A stretch of DNA of 64,000 nucleotides, taken from assembly GCF_021646685.1 (NCBI RefSeq), contig NZ_JAKJHW010000001.1, positions 806,001 to 870,000 of the forward strand, read 5' to 3'. Numbering within the stretch: the first letter of the stretch is position 1; each line of letters begins with the position of its first letter. A program made the position numbers and the translations under genes. The notes beneath the pieces are model-generated. The model was not told the origin of the DNA. It did no database searches and worked only from the letters and a program-made list of their open reading frames with translations. The stretch is from Pseudalkalibacillus salsuginis (GTDB lineage Bacteria; Bacillota; Bacilli; Bacillales; Fictibacillaceae). Shown piece after piece: positions 51,495 through 59,745 of the stretch.

Positions 51495-52208
51495 ATGAAA
51501 ACGAACAAACTAGAACCTTTGAAAGCGGCGGCAGAGTTCCTTAACGTCCATTTTCCAGATTGCGATGCTGCTCTCTTGGCTGGAAGTGTTGTACGTGGAG
51601 AGGCTACTGAAACATCTGACCTTGATATTGTCATATTCGACCATAGCATCCCTTCCTCTTATCGACAATCGCTTATTGAATTTGGGTGGCCGATTGAAGT
51701 GTTCGTCCACAATTTGACCTCGTATGAACAATTCTTTAAGAGTGATTATGAACGGGCTAGACCTTCCATGCAAAGGATGATTTCAGAAGGTGTCATTTTA
51801 AAAGGGGACCCTATCATCGAACCGCTCAAAAAAGAAGCCCGAAGGATTTTGGATGATGGTCCAGAGGAATGGACAGAAGAGACGATCAAGTTCAAACGTT
51901 ATTTCATAACCGATGCGCTGGAAGATTTCATCGGAAGTTCCAATAGAGCGGAAGAGATTTTTATTGCCAACACGTTAGCAGAATTAGTGAGTGAATTCGT
52001 ATTAAGGACAAATCGGGAATGGATAGGCTCATCTAAGTGGATTGTCCGCGCATTGAATCAATATGACGAAGCCTTTACGATCCGGCTTATCGAAGCCTTT
52101 GATACCTTCTATAAAAAGGGGGATAAAAAACACGTCATTCAACTGGTTGATGATGTGTTGAAACCATTCGGCGGACGCTTGTTTGAAGGTTTCTCTTTGG
52201 GTAGGTAG
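51495..52208 (+). CDS. nucleotidyltransferase-domain protein
   Basis: 237 residues, ATG at 51495 behind AAGGAGGACTTGA. The NTase motif is LLAGSVVRGEATETSDLDIV with both metal aspartates in DLDIVIFD, and a third acidic residue is plausible in PIEVFVH. The remainder is helical (KRYFITDALEDFIGS, EIFIANTLAELVSEFVLR), resembling the HEPN-like tail of aminoglycoside nucleotidyltransferases and related proteins. The acceptor molecule is unknown. It is followed by a GNAT gene 25 bases away, likely in the same operon. Confidence 0.75.
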   Translation: MKTNKLEPLKAAAEFLNVHFPDCDAALLAGSVVRGEATETSDLDIVIFDHSIPSSYRQSLIEFGWPIEVFVHNLTSYEQFFKSDYERARPSMQRMISEGVILKGDPIIEPLKKEARRILDDGPEEWTEETIKFKRYFITDALEDFIGSSNRAEEIFIANTLAELVSEFVLRTNREWIGSSKWIVRALNQYDEAFTIRLIEAFDTFYKKGDKKHVIQLVDDVLKPFGGRLFEGFSLGR

Positions 52209-52233
52209 ATCTAGACTTTAGGAGGAGTATGAA

Positions 52234-52809
52234 TTGTATGTACATATGAAAGGTGAAAAAGTGATTTTGCGAGATTTGACTTCAGATGATCTGGCGGATC
52301 TCTACTATTGGAAATATGAAGCCGAGGATCGGGAGCATTTGAAGTGGAACGGCCCTTATTACAAACTCCCAGAACTGGCGATGGACGAGTTTGCGAGTGG
52401 ATATGAGAAAGCACTGTGCAAAGTGGGAACGGAAGAACCTAGGCAAATTCTTGTCATTGAAACAGAAGGAAAGCTGATTGGAACCGTCAACTGGTATTGG
52501 GAGGATGAAATCACCAATTGGCTCTCAAATGGAATTGTCATTTTCGATTCTAAGTATTGGTCAGGAGGTTACGGTACAGAAGCTTTCAAGTTATGGACTG
52601 ACTATATTTTTAAAAGCATGGACGTTGTGAGGGTGGGAATATCCACATGGTCCGGGAACGTACGTATGATGAAACTGGCACGTAAAATAGGGATGATTGA
52701 AGAAGGACGGATTCGGAAAGCTCGGATTGTTGACGGTGAATATTATGATTCTATCAAAATGGGAATATTAAGAGAAGAATGGGAGCAACGACAGGAACCT
52801 GCTATATAA
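52234..52809 (+). CDS. GNAT N-acetyltransferase (RimJ/RimL-like)
   Basis: 191 residues from TTG 52234, six bases after AGGAGGAG; the ATG at 52246 is too far from that site. Typical RimJ-type GNAT with GEKVILRDLTSDDLADLYYW, GKLIGTVNWYWE, WSGGYGTEAFKLWTDYIF (acetyl-CoA loop) and GNVRMMKLARKIGMIEEGRI. It acetylates an amino group on a protein or small molecule; the substrate is unknown. Probably cotranscribed with the nucleotidyltransferase, though the two functions have no obvious link. Confidence 0.82.
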   Translation: MYVHMKGEKVILRDLTSDDLADLYYWKYEAEDREHLKWNGPYYKLPELAMDEFASGYEKALCKVGTEEPRQILVIETEGKLIGTVNWYWEDEITNWLSNGIVIFDSKYWSGGYGTEAFKLWTDYIFKSMDVVRVGISTWSGNVRMMKLARKIGMIEEGRIRKARIVDGEYYDSIKMGILREEWEQRQEPAI

Positions 52810-52967
52810 CACCTTGATTGTTGTTATTTTTATGTATCTCTAGAACCACTGCCACATCAACTTCGAAGTCTTCAAGACTATTGATCCGCCTCCGTTTCTA
52901 CGTTTGAAATTTACCAAAATCGGTAAAAAGAATAGTAGATTCAATATTTAGATTGGAGGCTTTGGTA

Positions 52968-53768
52968 ATGAGATTCTCCGAAAAACTGAATGATTTACAG
53001 CAAAAGCGAACAGCAGGATCACAAAAGATCCTATCCTTGTATTTGAATACAGATCGAAGCAGTGCTGACCAACAAGGTGGCGAATGGAAAATCAAACTGA
53101 AAAACGGTCTAAACAAATTTGAAGAATACATTGATGAGATGGGTAATGATCACGATGAATTGAAGGGCTATAGAGAGTTGAAAGATAAGGTTTATAAAAC
53201 GATTACCGGTCGAGAACGAGAACTGAAACGAAGCGTTGTTCTGTTTGCAACCCCTGATGAATCATTATGGGTTATGGAAGATTTGCAGGTACCGATCGAA
53301 ACGTCATTCCATTGGGAAAAGGAGCCCGTACTTGATCAGCTTGAAGACTTGCAAAGCAGCTATCCTTACAGCGGGATTGTTGTCATCAATAAAGAAGATG
53401 CAACAGTACTGGAAACCGAAATGGGCGTTCTAGTCGATGAATTCCATTACACGTTCGATCCGGATACAGAGGATTGGCGGGAACATCAAGGTCCATTTGA
53501 TGCCGCCATATCAGGCGCTAATACGAATAAAAGGGATGAATTCCAAGATCGCTTTGAGGCCAATCAGCAACGTTGGCTGAAGAACTTAAGTAATAAAGTC
53601 GAAAAAAAAGCGAAAAAGAATAAATGGCAGGAAACCTATTTAATGGGTGAAAAAGGGTACCTGAACGAATTTGAAAGCCAGTTATCGATTAAAAAAACGA
53701 AGAAGACAGGCAAAAACCCGAGCAAAATGGAACCAACTAAAATCATCGATCAAGTCATTGCTGGTTAA
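52968..53768 (+). CDS. VLRF1-type peptide-chain release-factor-like protein
   Basis: 266 residues from ATG 52968 (GGAGG eight bases upstream). It starts with a short helical segment, then KILSLYLNTDRSSADQQGGE with WKIKLKNGLNKFEEYI, SVVLFATPDESLWV, VPIETSFHWEKEPVLDQLED and SGIVVINKEDATVLETEMGV. The C-terminal third is basic (NKVEKKAKKNKWQE). This matches the bacterial VLRF1/aeRF1-like family, related to the Vms1/ANKZF1 hydrolases that free stalled nascent chains from tRNA. The family's catalytic glutamine loop cannot be confirmed by eye. It is a single gene. The 5' gap holds nothing else. Confidence 0.7.
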   Translation: MRFSEKLNDLQQKRTAGSQKILSLYLNTDRSSADQQGGEWKIKLKNGLNKFEEYIDEMGNDHDELKGYRELKDKVYKTITGRERELKRSVVLFATPDESLWVMEDLQVPIETSFHWEKEPVLDQLEDLQSSYPYSGIVVINKEDATVLETEMGVLVDEFHYTFDPDTEDWREHQGPFDAAISGANTNKRDEFQDRFEANQQRWLKNLSNKVEKKAKKNKWQETYLMGEKGYLNEFESQLSIKKTKKTGKNPSKMEPTKIIDQVIAG

Positions 53769-53802
53769 GCTCCAACCTTTGCTCCCCCTTAAGGTAAGAT
53801 AT

Positions 53803-53837
53803 AACGCGCAGGATTCCATTAAGGAACCTGCGCGGTT
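53803..53837. terminator. convergent hairpin after VLRF1 and before L,D-transpeptidase
   Basis: CGCGCAGG and CCTGCGCG form an 8-bp perfect stem extended inward by TTCC/GGAA. T runs are poor on both sides, so it may need Rho-independent pausing only. It touches the stop codon of the L,D-transpeptidase. Confidence 0.6.
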
Positions 53838-54171
53838 AATTATGGATCCAGACATTTGTACCAATCGGCACTAACCTGGACAATTCATTCACATCTTTGT
53901 TATACATTCTGATGCAGCCTTTTGAAACATCCTTTCCGATTGAAGATGGATCGTTTGTGCCATGAATGCCATAACCTGGCCTCGATAATCCCATCCACAT
54001 CGTCCCATATGGCCCCCCAGGGTTCGGATGTTTGTTAATGATCGTATATTCACCGGTCGGTGTCGGGGTAAGCATCTTTCCTACAGCAATGGGATATGAC
54101 TTGATGAGTTTACTAGCATCGAATAACTTCAATTGATGTTTCTTCAATGCAACATCAATCCAGTAAACCAT
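53836..54171 (-). CDS. L,D-transpeptidase (YkuD fold), short form
   Basis: 111 residues, ATG at 54171 behind AGGAGGGGCACAT. YkuD active site: [20 protein letters not shown] with the nucleophilic cysteine, and the family's [20 protein letters not shown]. No signal peptide and no LysM domain, unlike full-length YkuD (about 160 residues). It either acts after non-classical export, inside the spore-forming compartment, or is a truncated paralogue. In B. subtilis related enzymes cross-link peptidoglycan. The catalytic residues are complete. Confidence 0.8.
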   Translation of the reverse strand: MVYWIDVALKKHQLKLFDASKLIKSYPIAVGKMLTPTPTGEYTIINKHPNPGGPYGTMWMGLSRPGYGIHGTNDPSSIGKDVSKGCIRMYNKDVNELSRLVPIGTNVWIHN

Positions 54172-54234
54172 ATGTGCCCCTCCTGTTTTTCCTATCTATA
54201 TGTTATGGAAAGGAGAATTATTTCTAGGAGGCAC

Positions 54235-54705
54235 TTAATAACTTCTTCTGACTGAAATAGCATATGTGAAAATCTGAATAAGAGGCATAACCAATATGAT
54301 AAGAATCGGGTAATAAGGCAACGCTTTCGAAACAAATGGGTAAAATAACATTAAACCTGTTACGATCGGCGTTCCGAACCACATGGCCAGATAGGAATTC
54401 CGGCAAGCTTTTCCGGTTATATACTTTTCACGCTCATCAGCTTCTTCAAGTTCAGGAGGTAATACCAATGCCTTCTTCCATGACTGGTGCTTCTTTTTAT
54501 TTACCTTATAGGAAACGAACGTTAGTATCCCGCCTATGACAATTGCTACAAGGATCGGGATTGCTGAAATCGTTATTTCCCAGGATGGTTCAGGATTCCT
54601 TACAATCTCAGCAAATTGCACCTGTGCCTCATATAGCGCGATCATCCCCCACCCGAACAAAATGATGACGATGGTCGTCATGATTGCATTTCGCCAAATG
54701 TTCAT
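54235..54705 (-). CDS. hypothetical membrane protein paired with an XRE regulator
   Basis: 156 residues, start overlapping the end of the regulator gene by four bases. Four hydrophobic segments (about 8-26, 44-66, 103-123, 130-150) and a charged cytoplasmic loop LPPELEEADEREKYITGKAC. It resembles small DUF2178-like membrane proteins that commonly follow YozG-type regulators, but I am not certain of the family. Coupled to the upstream HTH gene, so probably regulated by it. Confidence 0.6.
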   Translation of the reverse strand: MNIWRNAIMTTIVIILFGWGMIALYEAQVQFAEIVRNPEPSWEITISAIPILVAIVIGGILTFVSYKVNKKKHQSWKKALVLPPELEEADEREKYITGKACRNSYLAMWFGTPIVTGLMLFYPFVSKALPYYPILIILVMPLIQIFTYAISVRRSY

Positions 54706-54908
54706 TCATCTTCCTCCTCAAAAAAGATCTCTTCAATTGGTCGGTTAAAATACTTTGAGATTTTCATGGCTAAAAGCAATGAAGGAATATAACTTCCTTT
54801 TTCCAGTGCAGCAATCGTCTGTCTAGTGACATCAACCGCTTCCGCTAATTCTGACTGTGTGGTGTTGAACCTTGCCCGAAGCTCCTTTACTCGATTTGAA
54901 ATTGTCAT
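54702..54908 (-). CDS. small XRE-family transcriptional regulator
   Basis: 68 residues. A single Cro/C1-type helix-turn-helix: RVKELRARFNTTQSELAEAV, VTRQTIAALEKGSYIPSLLL, with KYFNRPIEEIFFEEED at the end, as in YozG/YgzD-type regulators that control a neighbouring membrane protein. No effector domain. It heads a two-gene unit with the membrane protein. A direct-repeat stretch TTAACTTAAC, AAGTCAACTTAACAT lies just upstream (54945-54985) and could be its operator. Confidence 0.8.
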   Translation of the reverse strand: MTISNRVKELRARFNTTQSELAEAVDVTRQTIAALEKGSYIPSLLLAMKISKYFNRPIEEIFFEEEDE

Positions 54909-55010
54909 TTTAAACCATCTTTTCTTTTATTTGATAACTGTATTGTAAGGTTAACTTAACATTTTGTCAAGTCAACTTAACATAAGTGTACAGGTAATTT
55001 GCGAAATCAT

Positions 55011-55101
55011 CGATATATTCCGCATTTGCACCGATAAATTTTTGATTTGCACCGAAATATTCTCCATTTGCTACGATATATTTCAAAATCGCACCGAAAT
55101 C
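55011..55101. repeat. 21-bp imperfect tandem repeat, four units
   Basis: Units start at 55011, 55032, 55053 and 55074, each CGA(T/A)A(T/A)ATT followed by a variable centre and ATTTGCAC, or close to it; a fifth partial unit follows. The 21-bp period equals seven codons, and one frame reads DIFRICT, DKFLICT, EIFSICY, DIFQNRT, but I see no start or ribosome binding site. It lies between the XRE unit and kynA. The rest of 54909-55167 holds the kynA terminator. Confidence 0.8.
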
Positions 55102-55121
55102 CCTTCTTCCCTTCCTCCATG

Positions 55122-55156
55122 CAAAAAAGCATGCAATCCAATGTGGATGGCATGCC
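55122..55156 (-). terminator. terminator of the kynU-kynA operon
   Basis: GCATGC-ATCC and GGAT-GCATGC form a stem with a short loop; on the - strand six T follow. It lies about 12 bases after the kynA stop. Confidence 0.8.
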
Positions 55157-55167
55157 CGTAAACTATA

Positions 55168-56022
55168 TTACAACTCTGTTCTGATGTCCCATAGTTCTGG
55201 GAAGAAACGGTGGTCCAGCACTTTTTTCAAATAGGATACTCCAGATGATCCCCCTGTTCCCATTTTATGGCCAATGATCCGTTCGACCGTTTTCATATGA
55301 CGGAATCGCCACTGCTGAAGCCAATCTTCAATATCAACCAATTTTTCTGCTAATTGATAAAGATTCCAATATTGATCTACATGACGGTATACTTCAACCC
55401 ATGCGGCTTTTACTGACAAGTCTCCTTCATAGGTCACAGAAAAATCCCGCTTCAACAATTCTGGATTGATATCAAACCCGGCCTTTGAGAGTTGTTGTAT
55501 CGCTACATCATAAATGCTCGGTGCTTCATACGCTTCCTTTAATCGGGAATGAAGCTCTGGGTCCTTCTGATAAATCCGCAGAACATGTGGTGTTTTATAT
55601 CCGAGCGCGAACTCGATCATCCGGTATTGGTAAGATTGGAATCCAGACGCTTGCCCAAGCTTCTCACGGAACTCCAGATATTCGCTCGGCGTAAGCGTCG
55701 ATAACACATCCCATGCCTGGATGATCTGTGATTGTACTTTTGAAACACGTGCGAGCATTTTAAAGGCAGGCTGTAACTCCCCTTCACGGATGGAATCAAT
55801 TGCTGCATTCAGTTCATGTAAAATCATTTTCATCCATAACTCACTGACCTGGTGGATGACAATGAACAGCATTTCATCATGATGTCCGGATAATCTGGTT
55901 TGACTGGATAATAGACGATCGAGCTGTAAGTACTCACCGTATGTCATGTTGTTATCAAAATTAGTATGAATCCCCTTTTCAGTTACATATTTCCCGTTTC
56001 CATCTTCAAAGTTGTTCCCCAT
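55168..56022 (-). CDS. kynA: tryptophan 2,3-dioxygenase
   Basis: 284 residues, ATG 56022 (GTG codons at 56028 and 56031 possible). The family sequence is unmistakable: [20 protein letters not shown] with [20 protein letters not shown] (substrate-binding and heme-proximal region), [20 protein letters not shown], and [20 protein letters not shown] near the C-terminus, with the heme-ligand histidine in [12 protein letters not shown]. It opens the indole ring of tryptophan to N-formylkynurenine. It follows kynU by 23 bases. The formamidase kynB that usually completes this operon is absent from the window. Confidence 0.93.
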   Translation of the reverse strand: MGNNFEDGNGKYVTEKGIHTNFDNNMTYGEYLQLDRLLSSQTRLSGHHDEMLFIVIHQVSELWMKMILHELNAAIDSIREGELQPAFKMLARVSKVQSQIIQAWDVLSTLTPSEYLEFREKLGQASGFQSYQYRMIEFALGYKTPHVLRIYQKDPELHSRLKEAYEAPSIYDVAIQQLSKAGFDINPELLKRDFSVTYEGDLSVKAAWVEVYRHVDQYWNLYQLAEKLVDIEDWLQQWRFRHMKTVERIIGHKMGTGGSSGVSYLKKVLDHRFFPELWDIRTEL

Positions 56023-56054
56023 ATTCACCACTCGCTTTCCCGTAAGATACTATA

Positions 56055-57341
56055 TTACGCTACGACACCGCGTTTATTTTCAAACTGTTTGTATTCTTCT
56101 CCATCCATGATCCGTTTCAATATTTGAATAGCATTCCACACTTCTTCAAAGGTGTTGTATAATGCTGCTGGAGTCAATCGGATACCATTCGGGTTACGGA
56201 AATCAGGCATCACTTTATTTACCTTCAATGCTTTACAGATACGTGCTGCTTCTGGATGCTCCAAATAGACATGCCCGCCTCTGCGATGATCTTCTAAAGG
56301 GTTCCCGATGATAAACCTATGATCGGCTAATTCGGAAGTGATAAGCTCCATCATGTACTCTGTTAATTGCAGGGATTTTTTACGCAGCCGTTCAATTCCT
56401 GCTTCCTGAAAAATTTCCAATGATCCTAACAATGGTGCCAAACTCAACATATGAGGTGTGCCGATTTGGAATGCCCCAGCCGATCGTGCTGGAGTCAATT
56501 GATGATCCATATCAAACTGCTTGTCTTTATCCGAGCTGAACCATCCAGTGAGTCCGGGCGTTTTCCCGACATGTTTTTCATTTATATAGATTCCAGCGAC
56601 ACTACCTGGCCCAGCATTGACATATTTATAATTGCACCAAAACGCAAAATCTGCTCCCCAATCATTCAAAGCATGAGGCATCGCCCCGACCGAATGGCAT
56701 AAATCGAATCCAATGATGATACCGCGTTTATGTGCTTCTGCTGTCAATCGCTTCATATCAAGCAATTGTCCACTACGATACATGACGCTCGGCAGCATGA
56801 TCAATGCTACTTCATCTGTCATTGCTTCGATGATGTCATCTTCTTCTACAATTCTCCCATCACGGCTTTTGACACGGACCAGATGTTCACCAGGATCATA
56901 CCCCTTCAATTTCAATTGGCTCTGGAGTGCAAAAATGTCAGAAGGGAAAGTCAGTTCATCGGCTAAAATTTTCGTCTTTTTTCCAGAAGGGTGATAAAAC
57001 GTTGAAACCAGTTGATGAAGGTTGACCGTCGTGGATCCTGTTGCAATTACTTCTTCAGGCTTTCCACCGACAAGCGGAGCCGACATTCCCCCTAATTTTT
57101 CAGACATGTAAAACCATGGTTGCTTCCCTTCGGTCCAACCATCAATCCCATATTCCTTCCAAGACTCAAGAATTTCAGCAAGGGCTGTTTCTGAACGCCT
57201 GGATAAAAGACCGAGTGAATTCCCAATAAAATAAATCGTATCTTCTTTTACATAAAATTCATCACGAAAGGATGAGAGCTCATCCTGTTGATCAAGCTTT
57301 TTCGCATAATCCAAAGAGATATCAAATGACTGATTGCCCAT
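56055..57341 (-). CDS. kynU: kynureninase
   Basis: 428 residues, ATG at 57341 behind AAAGGAGTCGATATCCT. PLP enzyme of the aminotransferase class V fold: [60 protein letters not shown], and the Schiff-base lysine in [20 protein letters not shown]. The C-terminus has [20 protein letters not shown]. It cleaves kynurenine to anthranilate and alanine. First gene of the operon, behind an operator shared with a divergent TetR gene. Confidence 0.93.
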   Translation of the reverse strand: MGNQSFDISLDYAKKLDQQDELSSFRDEFYVKEDTIYFIGNSLGLLSRRSETALAEILESWKEYGIDGWTEGKQPWFYMSEKLGGMSAPLVGGKPEEVIATGSTTVNLHQLVSTFYHPSGKKTKILADELTFPSDIFALQSQLKLKGYDPGEHLVRVKSRDGRIVEEDDIIEAMTDEVALIMLPSVMYRSGQLLDMKRLTAEAHKRGIIIGFDLCHSVGAMPHALNDWGADFAFWCNYKYVNAGPGSVAGIYINEKHVGKTPGLTGWFSSDKDKQFDMDHQLTPARSAGAFQIGTPHMLSLAPLLGSLEIFQEAGIERLRKKSLQLTEYMMELITSELADHRFIIGNPLEDHRRGGHVYLEHPEAARICKALKVNKVMPDFRNPNGIRLTPAALYNTFEEVWNAIQILKRIMDGEEYKQFENKRGVVA

Positions 57342-57375
57342 AGGATATCGACTCCTTTAATAGGTTGTTAATTTT

Positions 57376-57447
57376 ACTATACCTTCATTAATGACAAAGT
57401 GTCAATGACATTATGTCATTGACAACATCTTCCCTAATGATTAGAAT
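57376..57447. promoter_or_regulatory. divergent promoters of kynU and the TetR gene
   Basis: For kynU (- strand), TTGACA (57400-57405) and TATAGT (57376-57381) are 18 bp apart. For the TetR gene (+ strand), TTGACA (57419-57424) and TAGAAT (57442-57447) are 17 bp apart. Both -35 boxes are the outer ends of one palindrome, so a repressor bound there would block both. Confidence 0.8.
57400..57424. promoter_or_regulatory. palindromic operator of the kyn divergon
   Basis: Arms TGTCAATGACA and TGTCATTGACA are perfect inverse complements separated by TTA. A further ATGACA half lies at 57391-57396. It is a textbook TetR-type operator and covers both -35 boxes. Confidence 0.85.
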
Positions 57448-57478
57448 AAAGGCACATAAAATAAAGGGATGAAATCGT

Positions 57479-58102
57479 ATGAATTTGAAGAACCAAGAAC
57501 TCACAAGCCGACAACATAGGTCGATCCAAACACGTAAAAACCTGCTGAAAGCTGCTGAATACATATTCATCGATCAGGGCTTTCAGAAAACGACCATCAC
57601 CCAAATCATCAGAAAAGCTGATACTGGCTATGGTACCGCTTATGTCCATTTCAAAAACAAAGATGACATCCTGGTTGAGCTCATGGAAGACGTCATGCAG
57701 AAGTTTCATGATATTGCAGAGCTTCCCTTCCAACCGGAATCTGTAGAAGAAGCAGAACAACTCATCCAAAAACAAACAGGAATGTTTTTAGAAATGGCCC
57801 AAAAAGCGGATCAGATTCTGAAGGTAGTCGAGGAAGCGATTGGTGCATCACTCCCTGTGCAAAACAAATGGAAGCAAATCCGGGAGCGTTTCATCAAAGG
57901 GATTACGAATGACATTACGTATACTCAACAAAAAGGGTTAGCCCGTAAAGATGTCGATGCAAATCTCGTAGCAAGAGGTTGGTTCTTTTCAAATGAGATG
58001 TATTTATGGGAAATCGTCCGCGGCGAAAATCAATCTTCCGTGAAAGAAATTGTTCATAACCTCACAGCGATGTATGTCAAAGGATTATATATCAGAAGCT
58101 AA
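57479..58102 (+). CDS. TetR-family repressor, probably of kynU-kynA
   Basis: 207 residues. The N-terminal helix-turn-helix is IQTRKNLLKAAEYIFIDQGF followed by QKTTITQIIRKADTGYGTAY and VHFKNKDDIL, TetR type. The helical C-terminus would hold the effector pocket; kynurenine or tryptophan are natural guesses. It is divergent from kynU, sharing the operator at 57400-57424, so it likely represses both and itself. A terminator follows at 58102-58138. Nothing in the protein looks damaged. Confidence 0.85.
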   Translation: MNLKNQELTSRQHRSIQTRKNLLKAAEYIFIDQGFQKTTITQIIRKADTGYGTAYVHFKNKDDILVELMEDVMQKFHDIAELPFQPESVEEAEQLIQKQTGMFLEMAQKADQILKVVEEAIGASLPVQNKWKQIRERFIKGITNDITYTQQKGLARKDVDANLVARGWFFSNEMYLWEIVRGENQSSVKEIVHNLTAMYVKGLYIRS

Positions 58103-58138
58103 AAAGAGCTAAGAATTGAACTTCTAAGCTCTTTTTTC
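58102..58138 (+). terminator. terminator of the TetR gene
   Basis: AAAAGAGCT-AAGAA and TTCT-AAGCTCTTTT form a long stem with six T after it, starting at the stop codon. Confidence 0.85.
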
Positions 58139-58212
58139 TATTTCTATCCTTTTTTCATTTTTCAAGAACTACTAGTCACGTAAAGAAGAAATTACAAAAA
58201 GAGTACCGCTAG

Positions 58213-58368
58213 AAAGTAATACAGTGGAACGATCCTTATATTGAACACGACAAGTGGGCTCACTTACCAGAGGCAGTGAAAACGAGGAATTCGAATTTCA
58301 ACCACCTGGCATTTTTTAAGGACTTGAAGGAACAGAAAAAGGTGGTATCATGTCTTATAAGAAAGTGA
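58213..58368 (+). pseudogene. unrecognised C-terminal remnant
   Basis: Directly after a TAG at 58210-58212 a frame reads VIQWNDPYIEHDKWAHLPEA, VKTRNSNFNHLAFFKDLKEQ and KKVVSCLIRK before TGA at 58366. The composition looks like a real protein, but no start codon is present and upstream frames are closed. I do not recognise it. The gap 58139-58578 otherwise holds only the small open frame below. Confidence 0.3.
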
Positions 58369-58460
58369 GTACAAAAATGGGACGGGGTGCCCCTGGTATC
58401 AGCCCTTTCGGGGACATGGTTCGGAACGATCTTTCATTGGGACTCACATTCATCAGCTAA
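58350..58460 (+). CDS. possible 36-residue protein
   Basis: ATG at 58350 has AAAGGTGG four bases upstream and opens 36 codons: MSYKKVSTKMGRGAPGISPF then GDMVRNDLSLGLTFIS. It overlaps the end of the remnant before it. There is no known family. The ribosome binding site is the only positive evidence; it could equally be part of the same decayed locus. Confidence 0.25.
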   Translation: MSYKKVSTKMGRGAPGISPFGDMVRNDLSLGLTFIS

Positions 58461-58578
58461 AAAGTAAATGTCCTTTTCATCATAAAGACCATTCTGGTGA
58501 TGAACATCAACACCTTTAGGGTTTTACGGTATTGCGCATAGGGAAATGAACAATATCGCCGAGACGGAGGTTATGGAT

Positions 58579-59430
58579 ATGAAGGGAATAGCAGTAGACA
58601 CCAGCATTCATTGTCATACAGAATACTCTACTCTAAAAAAAGTGCTTACGGTAAAACCGACCTTTATGAAGATTACAGAAACAATCAATGAAACTCAAAA
58701 ACACTATAAAGCATCGAACATCGATACTTCAATTGCTATACAACAACATGATGCGTTTATAAATGTGCTGAATGAACAGAATATTGAAGTCATCGCACTT
58801 CCTGCTAATCCCAAGCTGCATGAACAGGTCTTTACAAGGGACATTGCATTTGCAATTCAAGATCAGCTATTCGTCGGCTCGATGAGTGAACAGGTTCGCA
58901 AGGACGAAACAGCTATTCTTAAAACCTGGTTACAGGAGAACTCATTGACTTATCAAGAAGGACTTCCTAAGTCCATTGAAGGTGGCGATGTCATGATCGA
59001 CGGCTCAACCATCTGGGTTGGAAAGAGTGGGCGAACATCTTATGAATCAATCGAATATCTTCAAAGCCGTCTCCCTTCCTTCAACGTGGAATCCTTGACA
59101 CTACCGAGGGATATCCTCCACCTTGATTGTGTATTCAACATCATCAGTGAACATACCGCACTCCTTTATCCTCCTGCTTTTATACCGGAGGATTTGAAAA
59201 AAATCAAATCCCATTTCGATATCATCCCTGTTACGAAAGAAGAGCAATTTCACATGGGTCCGAACGTTCTTCCCATCGGTAATAGAAAAGTCATCAGCCT
59301 TTCCCAGAATGAAAGGTTGAACAAGATAATGGAATCAAAAGGATATCGAATTCTTCCAGTCGACTTCTCTGAAATCATCAAGTCAGGTGGATCGTTCAGA
59401 TGCTGTACCCTTCCACTAGAAAGAGAATAA
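58579..59430 (+). CDS. DDAH/arginine deiminase-fold amidinohydrolase
   Basis: 283 residues from ATG 58579 (GGAGG eight bases upstream; ATGs at 58546 and 58573 are worse placed). Fold features: CHTEYSTLKKVLTVKP, EQVFTRDIAFAI, SIEGGDVMIDGSTIWVGKSG, LHLDCVFNIISEHTALLYPP with the catalytic histidine, and GGSFRCCTLPL with the nucleophilic cysteine at the C-terminus. Dimethylarginine dimethylaminohydrolase or a related guanidine-modifying enzyme is likely; arginine deiminase proper is longer. No arginine operon surrounds it. Confidence 0.82.
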   Translation: MKGIAVDTSIHCHTEYSTLKKVLTVKPTFMKITETINETQKHYKASNIDTSIAIQQHDAFINVLNEQNIEVIALPANPKLHEQVFTRDIAFAIQDQLFVGSMSEQVRKDETAILKTWLQENSLTYQEGLPKSIEGGDVMIDGSTIWVGKSGRTSYESIEYLQSRLPSFNVESLTLPRDILHLDCVFNIISEHTALLYPPAFIPEDLKKIKSHFDIIPVTKEEQFHMGPNVLPIGNRKVISLSQNERLNKIMESKGYRILPVDFSEIIKSGGSFRCCTLPLERE

Positions 59431-59435
59431 TGAAA

Positions 59436-59475
59436 AAGACTCTCCCAAAAGCCTTACTTAGGAGAGTCTTATTTA
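59436..59475 (+). terminator. terminator of the DDAH-like gene
   Basis: AAGACTCTCC and GGAGAGTCTT form a 10-bp perfect stem, six bases after the stop codon, followed by ATTTATT. Confidence 0.8.
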
Positions 59476-59545
59476 TTGTATTGTGAAAATTGCTATGAAT
59501 GCTTACGGCTTTTCTGATTTTAATGATATGCCCTTAAATGGACTA

Positions 59546-59710
59546 TCAATTCCAAATGTCATCCAATTTATCACTATAGAAATTAATAGCTTTCTTGTAA
59601 TCTAAAATTTCCCTATTTCCAGTAGTTTCTATTAAGGTCTTTAGAAGGATCTCCATAGAACTTTTATGTTCTTTCAAGTTATACAGCCTCATTGAATAGA
59701 ATACTTGCAT
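59546..59710 (-). pseudogene. C-terminal fragment of a TPR-type protein
   Basis: Read from ATG 59710: MQVFYSMRLYNLKEHKSSME, ILLKTLIETTGNREILDYKK, AINFYSDKLDDIWN, then TGA. The helical-hairpin spacing and the FYSDKLDDIW end resemble the last repeats of Rap-like or HTH-TPR regulators. A TAA lies in frame about eight codons upstream of the ATG, and no ribosome binding site is seen, so it is probably a relic of a larger gene. Otherwise 59431-59745 holds only the terminator. Confidence 0.4.
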
Positions 59711-59745
59711 TGCTTTGTTGTTCGTATTTTAGTAGTAGAAGTTAT

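Noticed and set aside
55011-55101. Possible coding gene with heptad repeats (DIFRICT...)
   Set aside because: There is no start codon with a ribosome binding site. The repeat is better explained at DNA level.
57434-57775. - strand open frame overlapping the TetR gene
   Set aside because: Shadow of the TetR gene, with no motif or ribosome binding site.
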